Origin: an uncultured Oscillospiraceae bacterium
Lineage (GTDB): Bacteria > Bacillota > Clostridia > Oscillospirales > Oscillospiraceae
Direction of reading: 5' to 3'
DNA length: 10,130 nucleotides
Assembly (NCBI GenBank): GCA_900756495.1
Contig: CAAEKI010000083.1
Span: forward strand, 1 to 10,130
Shown piece by piece: positions 6,311 through 10,130 of this stretch. Each line of letters opens with the position of its first letter. The stretch's first letter is position 1. The position numbers and the translations under genes are program-made. The notes under the pieces were generated by a model. The model saw only the letters and a program-made list of their open reading frames with translations. It was not told where the DNA came from and ran no database searches.

Positions 6311-6955
6311 TTACACTTTGCGGTAATGTTGGAATTTGCCCAGCACGGCTTCCAGTTCCTGAGGTGTGAGTGATACGGCCCCTCCAGCCAGTTTTGTCTG
6401 ATAATAGACCTGGGCCAAGAATTCTATCTGCTGGGCCACGTCAAAAGCAAAGGACATGCTTCCCCCCGCTGCCAGCAGGCCATGGTTGCCCAGCAGGCAC
6501 GCGTTATGATCCTGTCCCATAGCGCTTTGGGCGGCTTGTGCCAATTCCAAAGAGCCAAAGGGATAGTAGGGAATACAGGGGACGTCCCGACCTGAATAGG
6601 CGACCAGATAGTGGATGGGTTCGATTGGCCAGTGAAGGCAGGCGAGTACGGTGGCGTAGGTGGAGTGGGTGTGGACGACTGCATTGACATCAGGGCGGTT
6701 TTGATAGAGAAGACAGTGGAGATCCACCTCACTGGAAGGCTTACGGGCCCCGTCCACGTGTTCTCCCTGAACGGTGAGAACGACGACGTCCTCGGGAGTG
6801 GTGCAAAAATAGTCCATACCAGAGGGACTGATGGCCACCAGTTTTTGCTCCCGTTCATAGATGCTCAAATTGCCGAAGGTACCGACGGTCAACCCGGCCT
6901 CCACCAGTTTTTTCCCATATTCCACGACCAGTTCACGCTGTTCCTTGAGAAGCAT
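6311..6955 (-). CDS. class II aldolase/adducin family protein (L-fuculose-phosphate aldolase-like)
   Basis: This 214-residue zinc-dependent aldolase is almost exactly the length of E. coli FucA. The zinc site is visible: HTH in VVHTHSTYATVLA (His95 and His97) and LLGNHGLL (His158). The catalytic acid is Glu76 in KPSSEVDLH. The N-terminal GTFGNLSIYE (25-34) and ISPSGMDY (42-49) form the phosphate-binding part. Family members cleave phosphorylated sugars (fuculose-1-P, ribulose-5-P epimerase variants, methylthioribulose-P dehydratase), usually to glycerone phosphate plus an aldehyde. The exact substrate is not readable here, and no sugar kinase or isomerase is adjacent. An AAAGGGG ribosome binding site lies about 9 bases before the ATG. 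The gene is driven by a near-consensus promoter and is divergent from the AAA+ ATPase gene. No convincing terminator is seen between it and spoVT, so readthrough into spoVT is possible. Confidence 0.9.
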   Translation of the reverse strand: MLLKEQRELVVEYGKKLVEAGLTVGTFGNLSIYEREQKLVAISPSGMDYFCTTPEDVVVLTVQGEHVDGARKPSSEVDLHCLLYQNRPDVNAVVHTHSTYATVLACLHWPIEPIHYLVAYSGRDVPCIPYYPFGSLELAQAAQSAMGQDHNACLLGNHGLLAAGGSMSFAFDVAQQIEFLAQVYYQTKLAGGAVSLTPQELEAVLGKFQHYRKV

Positions 6956-6987
6956 TGTCTTAGCCCCTTTCTATGTCCGTTGTCTCG

Positions 6988-7016
6988 ATCATACGAAAAT
7001 AGAGGATAGAAGTCAA
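6988..7016 (-). promoter_or_regulatory. sigma-A promoter of class II aldolase gene
   Basis: On the minus strand TTGACT (7016-7011) is followed after 17 bases by TATGAT (6993-6988), both 5 of 6 to consensus. The leader is about 25-30 bases. Its -35 lies only 8 bases from the -35 of the divergent plus-strand promoter. Confidence 0.8.
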
Positions 7017-7024
7017 CCATTTGA

Positions 7025-7053
7025 TTGACAGTTGAAGGGTTGGCGCATAAAAT
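7025..7053 (+). promoter_or_regulatory. sigma-A promoter of AAA+ ATPase gene
   Basis: Consensus TTGACA (7025-7030), a 17-base spacer and TAAAAT (7048-7053) predict a start near 7060 and a leader of about 26 bases. The -35 and its divergent partner form the inverted repeat GTCAA-N8-TTGAC, which is explained by the two -35 boxes alone. Confidence 0.8.
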
Positions 7054-7085
7054 AAATGCCGTTAGACAAAAGGAGGCCTGCTGCC

Positions 7086-8285
7086 ATGAAGTCAGAACAG
7101 ATCCGCTTTGCCCTGCGCGGCGTTGCGGCCTATAAACATCTGTGTGATGAGCCCCTGATGGGACTTGCCTGCGCACTGTTGGACGACCTGTCCATCGGAG
7201 ATGGGGAGAGAGCACTGGAGCACTACACCCGCCTTTTCTATGAACTCCACGCCGCTGGCTGTACCGGGTTGGGAGAGTGGCTTTACGACCAGCTTCGCTA
7301 TCAGGAATCACCCTATGCGCGTATGGTGGAACAGGGGAGAGCTGATCCGGTTCTAACCGGTGCTGCGAAAAGGGATATTGCCGCCTTCGCTGCTTTGTCC
7401 GCACTGGATTGCGGAGAGGTGCTGGAGCAGATGCGGGAAATGGCGCCGCCCCAGTATAAAACTGTCATCGACGGGCTGCCCAGGTGGCGGTGTGAGGCGC
7501 CTTTCGGGTTTGATGCGCTCACAGCATTTTACCAGGCCAATGGTTCAGGGATGTTTGCTCAATACCGGGCCTTCTTATGGGAGGAAGGAAAGCTGTCTCC
7601 CGTACACCGGCCTGACAGTCCCACGCCGCAGGAGATGCTGGGCTATGAGCTCCAGAGGGAACAGGTTATAGCCAACACCCGCTCCCTTCTGGAGGGCAAC
7701 CATGTCAATAATGTACTGCTCTACGGCGACAGCGGTACAGGGAAATCAGCCACGGTAAAGTCTCTGCTGTCCATTCCGGGATTTAACGATCTGCGGCTGA
7801 TTGAGGTACAGAAGGAGGAGCTGGCCGCCCTGCCCAGCCTCATTCGGATGCTGGAAGGACGAAGACGCAAGTTTATCCTCTTCATTGATGATCTGGCCTT
7901 TGATCAGGATGACAAGACCTATTCGGTGCTCAAGACAATCCTCGAGGGCGGGCTGGAACGCCGCCCTGCCAATGTAGCCATTTATGCGACCTCGAACCGT
8001 CGCCATCTGGTGCGCCAGACCTTCTCCGACCGGGCGGGCGACGAGGTGGATGCGTTCGAGACCATCCAGGAAAAGTCCTCGCTCTCAGATCGCTTTGGCC
8101 TGAGAATTCCCTATCTGGCGCTGGGCAAGCCTGAATTCCTGGATATGGTGGAGCGCATGGCCGCACTGTGCGGCGTAAAGATGGAGCGGGAAAAACTGCG
8201 GGCAGACGCAGCAAAATGGGAGATGCGCCACCCCGGCCGGACACCGCGGACAGCCAAGCAGTTCATTGCAGGCCTAAGTTTATAA
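7086..8285 (+). CDS. AAA+ ATPase, DUF815 family
   Basis: This 399-residue cytoplasmic ATPase has a poorly characterised N-terminal half (1-180) and a C-terminal AAA+ module. The Walker A motif is GDSGTGKS (214-221), Walker B is FILFIDDL (263-270), the sensor-1-like segment is IYATSNRRHL (299-308), and the arginine-finger segment is LSDRFGL (333-339). The preceding EMLGYELQREQVIANT and the NNVLLYGDSGTGKSAT block match the DUF815 family, widespread in Clostridia; its role is unknown. ATG at 7086 is chosen over an in-frame ATG at 7056. AGGAGG (7071-7076) sits 9 bases before 7086, and 7056 would fall almost at the predicted transcription start. The final 20 codons plus stop are duplicated downstream at 8445-8507. 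The gene itself appears intact. No T-tract terminator follows it. Confidence 0.9.
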   Translation: MKSEQIRFALRGVAAYKHLCDEPLMGLACALLDDLSIGDGERALEHYTRLFYELHAAGCTGLGEWLYDQLRYQESPYARMVEQGRADPVLTGAAKRDIAAFAALSALDCGEVLEQMREMAPPQYKTVIDGLPRWRCEAPFGFDALTAFYQANGSGMFAQYRAFLWEEGKLSPVHRPDSPTPQEMLGYELQREQVIANTRSLLEGNHVNNVLLYGDSGTGKSATVKSLLSIPGFNDLRLIEVQKEELAALPSLIRMLEGRRRKFILFIDDLAFDQDDKTYSVLKTILEGGLERRPANVAIYATSNRRHLVRQTFSDRAGDEVDAFETIQEKSSLSDRFGLRIPYLALGKPEFLDMVERMAALCGVKMEREKLRADAAKWEMRHPGRTPRTAKQFIAGLSL

Positions 8286-8329
8286 AGCACCGCCCCGGCA
8301 TCTCCCATGCGAGCGGGAGCGAGCCGCCG
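8222..8329 (+). repeat. direct repeat copy 1 (3' end of ATPase gene plus downstream DNA)
   Basis: This 108-base block matches 8444-8551 at an offset of 222, with 5 substitutions that I count (8276, 8278, 8287, 8297, 8322). It covers the last 20 codons and stop of the DUF815 gene and 44 bases beyond, including a small CTCCC/GGGAG hairpin (8302-8306 with 8315-8319). Confidence 0.95.
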
Positions 8330-8443
8330 CGGAAGCGGCGTACAAGCGTTTTGGCAGAACCAAAACCTTGGCGCAGGGGCAATTGACTTGCCCCGAGCAA
8401 GGGAAGGATCAGGGCTCCCGCGGGACGTCCCGTCCCGCGGGAG
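8325..8443. other. cluster of four consecutive hairpins between the repeats
   Basis: Hairpin b: CGCCGC (8325-8330), GGAA tetraloop, GCGGCG (8335-8340). Hairpin c: GTTTTGG (8348-8354), loop cagaa, CCAAAAC (8360-8366). Hairpin d: GGGGCAA (8376-8382), loop ttgac, TTGCCCC (8388-8394), enclosed by an outer CCTTG (8366-8370)/CAAGG (8398-8402) stem that shares base 8366 with hairpin c. Hairpin e: a perfect 12-base stem, CTCCCGCGGGAC (8415-8426) with GTCCCGCGGGAG (8432-8443) and a 5-base loop. None is followed by a T-tract, so they are not ordinary terminators. It could be a structured RNA, a palindromic extragenic element or the scar of a rearrangement. Confidence 0.7.
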
Positions 8444-8551
8444 GATGCGCCACCCCGGCCGGACACCGCGGACAGCCAAGCAGTTCATTGCAGGCCTGAA
8501 TTTATAAAACACCGCCCCCGCATCTCCCATGCGAGCGGGAGCGGGCCGCCG
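8444..8551 (+). repeat. direct repeat copy 2
   Basis: This is the second copy of the 108-base block, about 95 percent identical to 8222-8329. Its left edge touches hairpin e exactly, and its right edge is followed by the TraB-gene promoter region. It also carries the CTCCC/GGGAG hairpin. Confidence 0.95.
8445..8507 (+). pseudogene. duplicated 3' fragment of the DUF815 ATPase gene
   Basis: Twenty codons plus TAA reproduce the end of the ATPase, from MRHPGRTPRTAK to GLNL. The only amino-acid change is Ser to Asn near the end (GLSL becomes GLNL). No Shine-Dalgarno precedes the ATG; it follows the stem of hairpin e, which would hide it. It is a gene remnant rather than a working small gene. The 350 bases between the ATPase stop and the TraB-family start hold this fragment, the hairpins and one promoter. 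Confidence 0.8.
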
Positions 8552-8570
8552 TATTGCCGCCAAATGGTTC

Positions 8571-8599
8571 TTGCTCCTGAAATGTGTGTCTGCTATACT
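8571..8599 (+). promoter_or_regulatory. sigma-A promoter of TraB-family gene
   Basis: TTGCTC (8571-8576), a 17-base spacer and TATACT (8594-8599) predict a start near 8606 and a leader of about 30 bases. It lies just outside the second repeat copy, so the duplication left it intact. Confidence 0.75.
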
Positions 8600-8635
8600 A
8601 GCTGATAGAACAGCAGTAAAAGGGAGAGAGGAAGT

Positions 8636-10030
8636 ATGGGAATGAAGAGACAAATTTATCGATTGATGGCAGGTGCGCTGGCCGCTGCAATGTTCTGCCT
8701 GCCTGCTATGGCCGTGGAAGAGGAAGCCGCCGTGCAGCAGCCATCCCCTTGGGCCTATGAGGCTTTGGCTGACAGCTATGCCTTGGGAATGTTGGATGAC
8801 AACTATGCTACATATATCCAGAGCGCCGTAACTATGGAGCAGGTGGAGCATCTGACCGGAATTGTGGCCGATAAGCTGGCTCTGCTGTACCTGCCGGAGG
8901 CGGAAGCTGGAATAGAGCCTCTGGTAGTGGATACCACCAGGGGCGGGGTCATGAACGCCCTGTATCAGGAGGCCGCCGCCTACAAGCTCCCGGGTGTGGA
9001 AGAGGGGGCGGAGTCCTTCCTCGTCTCTCTAAATGTGGTACGGGGAGATGGAACGGGACTGGCCGCAGAGCGGGACTGTACTTATCAGGAGGCTATGGTA
9101 ATGGCCCAGCGGCTGGTTTTGGCAGTTTACGATCTGAATGATGCCGGCTCCAAGGGACTTTTATGGAAAGCAGTGAACGGGGAAAATACCCTGTATCTCT
9201 TGGGTACCATCCACGCAGATCGCAGCAATGTCTATCCTTTCCACAGCTCGCTGCGGGATGCGATTCTGGCTGCCGACAAGGTGATCTTCGAGTTGGACTT
9301 TAATGATACTGCGGGAATAGAAGCGTTCGCGGCAATGCAGACATATTCAGATGGCACTGGACTGAAGGATCACATCAGCCCCGAACTCTACGCCGAGACT
9401 GTAGAGCTCTTCGGAAAACTTGGAATGAGCGAGGAACAGGTAAACGCCTATAAGCCCTGGCCCTTGATGCTGACCCTGAACAATATGCTGACGGCGGATG
9501 AGAGCACCAGCGGCAACGCCATGGCGATCGACGTCTATGTCAATAGCAAGGCAGTCAATCACGGTGCGGCTATTGACGCCGTCGAGACATATGTTTTCCA
9601 GGGTAAGATATTCGATACGCTGTCGCCGGAATATCAAGAGGAGGGACTGGCCTCCGGCATTGCTCTGGTAAAGGCGGCCATGGGGGATGGGGAACAGTCT
9701 CTGAGCGAAGAGGAGCAGATGGAGCTGGAGGAAGCCCTGGCCATCCAACAGCAGACCCTGGACGCCATGATGGAAGCCTGGAAAAACCGAGATGCAGCCG
9801 CTTTTGAAGCTTCCTATAACAAGGCTGCGATTGTGGAGAGCGACGACGAGATGAATGCCCGGCTCTTTACCGATCGGGATCCAAACATGATACAGGCAGC
9901 CGCTGCTTATCTGGAGACGGAGGGTGAGAACACCTTCTTCATGGCCGTGGGTGCCGGCCACATGGTGGATCCCGGCGGGATTGTCTCCGGCCTGCGGGAT
10001 TTGGGGTACACGGTTGAGCTGGTGGAGTAA
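8636..10030 (+). CDS. secreted TraB/GumN (Tiki-like) family protein with SLH-like N-terminal region
   Basis: This 464-residue protein has a Sec signal peptide (positive MGMKRQIYR, hydrophobic core, likely cleavage after AMA at residue 26). Two degenerate S-layer-homology-like segments follow: PWAYEALADSYALGMLDD (38-55), with VTMEQVEHLTGIVADKL, and LNVVRGDGTG (132-141), with CTYQEAMVMAQRLV. The TraB/PrgY/GumN domain starts near 174 with LLWKAVNG, then LYLLGTIHADRS (186-197), and ends with FMAVGAGHMVDPGG (434-447). GTIH and GAGH are the paired GxxH motifs of the Tiki metalloprotease-like fold, and FELDF (218-222) supplies a conserved acid. Some relatives are peptide-degrading or pheromone-inactivating, but the function here is unknown. 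It probably acts outside the membrane, possibly loosely tied to the cell wall. ATG 8636 and ATG 8642 are both possible; an AGGGAGAGAGGAAG purine tract serves either. Start uncertainty does not affect the signal peptide. Confidence 0.88.
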   Translation: MGMKRQIYRLMAGALAAAMFCLPAMAVEEEAAVQQPSPWAYEALADSYALGMLDDNYATYIQSAVTMEQVEHLTGIVADKLALLYLPEAEAGIEPLVVDTTRGGVMNALYQEAAAYKLPGVEEGAESFLVSLNVVRGDGTGLAAERDCTYQEAMVMAQRLVLAVYDLNDAGSKGLLWKAVNGENTLYLLGTIHADRSNVYPFHSSLRDAILAADKVIFELDFNDTAGIEAFAAMQTYSDGTGLKDHISPELYAETVELFGKLGMSEEQVNAYKPWPLMLTLNNMLTADESTSGNAMAIDVYVNSKAVNHGAAIDAVETYVFQGKIFDTLSPEYQEEGLASGIALVKAAMGDGEQSLSEEEQMELEEALAIQQQTLDAMMEAWKNRDAAAFEASYNKAAIVESDDEMNARLFTDRDPNMIQAAAAYLETEGENTFFMAVGAGHMVDPGGIVSGLRDLGYTVELVE

Positions 10031-10111
10031 CAACAGGCTAGGCTGAGTCCTGTAGCTGTCACGCAATCAAAGAAGGTACTGTTTGTGCAAAATAGAACAG
10101 TGCGGTTGAAG

Positions 10112-10130
10112 AAAAAGCTCCCGCCCGGAA
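10112..10130. terminator. possible left half of a terminator, cut by the window edge
   Basis: AAAAAGCTCCCGCCCGG (10112-10128) has the composition of the left arm of a bidirectional terminator (A-tract then GC-rich arm). The matching right arm would lie beyond the window. An imperfect ACTGTT/AACAGT hairpin lies just before it (about 10078-10100). No gene is seen in 10031-10130. Confidence 0.3.

Noticed and set aside
7012..7029. GTCAA-N8-TTGAC inverted repeat as an operator
   Set aside because: It is fully accounted for by the two divergent -35 boxes.
8222..8551. CRISPR-like repeat-spacer-repeat
   Set aside because: Only two copies exist, they are 108 bases long and include a gene end; there are no cas genes.
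8111..8851. Minus-strand open frame with an internal protein repeat
   Set aside because: The repeat in the protein merely reflects the DNA duplication. The frame overlaps two good plus-strand genes and has no initiation signal.
10031..10062. ACAGG/CCTGT hairpin as terminator of the TraB-family gene
   Set aside because: The stem is only 5 pairs and no T-tract follows.

Overview
The window most likely comes from a GC-rich, spore-forming anaerobe of the class Clostridia. An Oscillospiraceae-type gut bacterium (Flavonifractor/Lawsonibacter-like) is my guess from overall protein character, not from a search. The clearest clue is a complete spoVT gene (sporulation regulator, AbrB-type N-terminus plus GAF-like sensor). 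It has strong AGGAGG-type ribosome binding sites and a putative forespore sigma-factor promoter. No rRNA, tRNA, CRISPR array, transposase or phage gene is visible.

Layout. Positions 1-384 (minus strand) hold the N-terminal part of an RNA 2',3'-cyclic phosphodiesterase (ThpR family), cut by the window edge. A strong hairpin at 464-509 terminates the next unit. Positions 5373 to 561 (minus) are one tightly packed four-gene operon: an MmgE/PrpD-family protein, an FAD-dependent fumarate-reductase-like flavoprotein, and the large and small subunits of an aconitase/isopropylmalate-dehydratase-like enzyme. It has a clear sigma-A promoter sandwiched between two copies of a palindromic operator (AACTAACA-N-TGTTAGTY). 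Next on the minus strand are spoVT (5645-6187) and a class II aldolase (6311-6955). The aldolase promoter is divergent from that of a plus-strand DUF815-type AAA+ ATPase gene (7086-8285). The last gene, 8636-10030 (plus), encodes a secreted TraB/GumN (Tiki-like) protein with degenerate SLH-like repeats.

How the genes work together. The four-gene operon looks like a dedicated catabolic or fermentative module for a di- or tricarboxylic acid. PrpD-fold proteins dehydrate, decarboxylate or epimerise such acids. LeuCD-like enzymes add or remove water across the alpha/beta carbons. FAD_binding_2 flavoproteins reduce or form the activated C=C bond. No leuA or leuB neighbours are present, and the substrate-recognition loop of the small subunit departs from the leucine/lysine-pathway consensus, so leucine biosynthesis is unlikely. 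The substrate cannot be read from sequence. Aconitate/tricarballylate, methylcitrate-like and dimethylmalate-like acids are the reasonable candidates.

The most unusual non-coding structure lies at 8222-8551. The last 20 codons and the stop of the ATPase gene plus about 44 bases downstream are duplicated (108 bases, about 95 percent identical). The two copies are separated by a 114-base spacer carrying a row of hairpins, the last of which abuts the second copy exactly.
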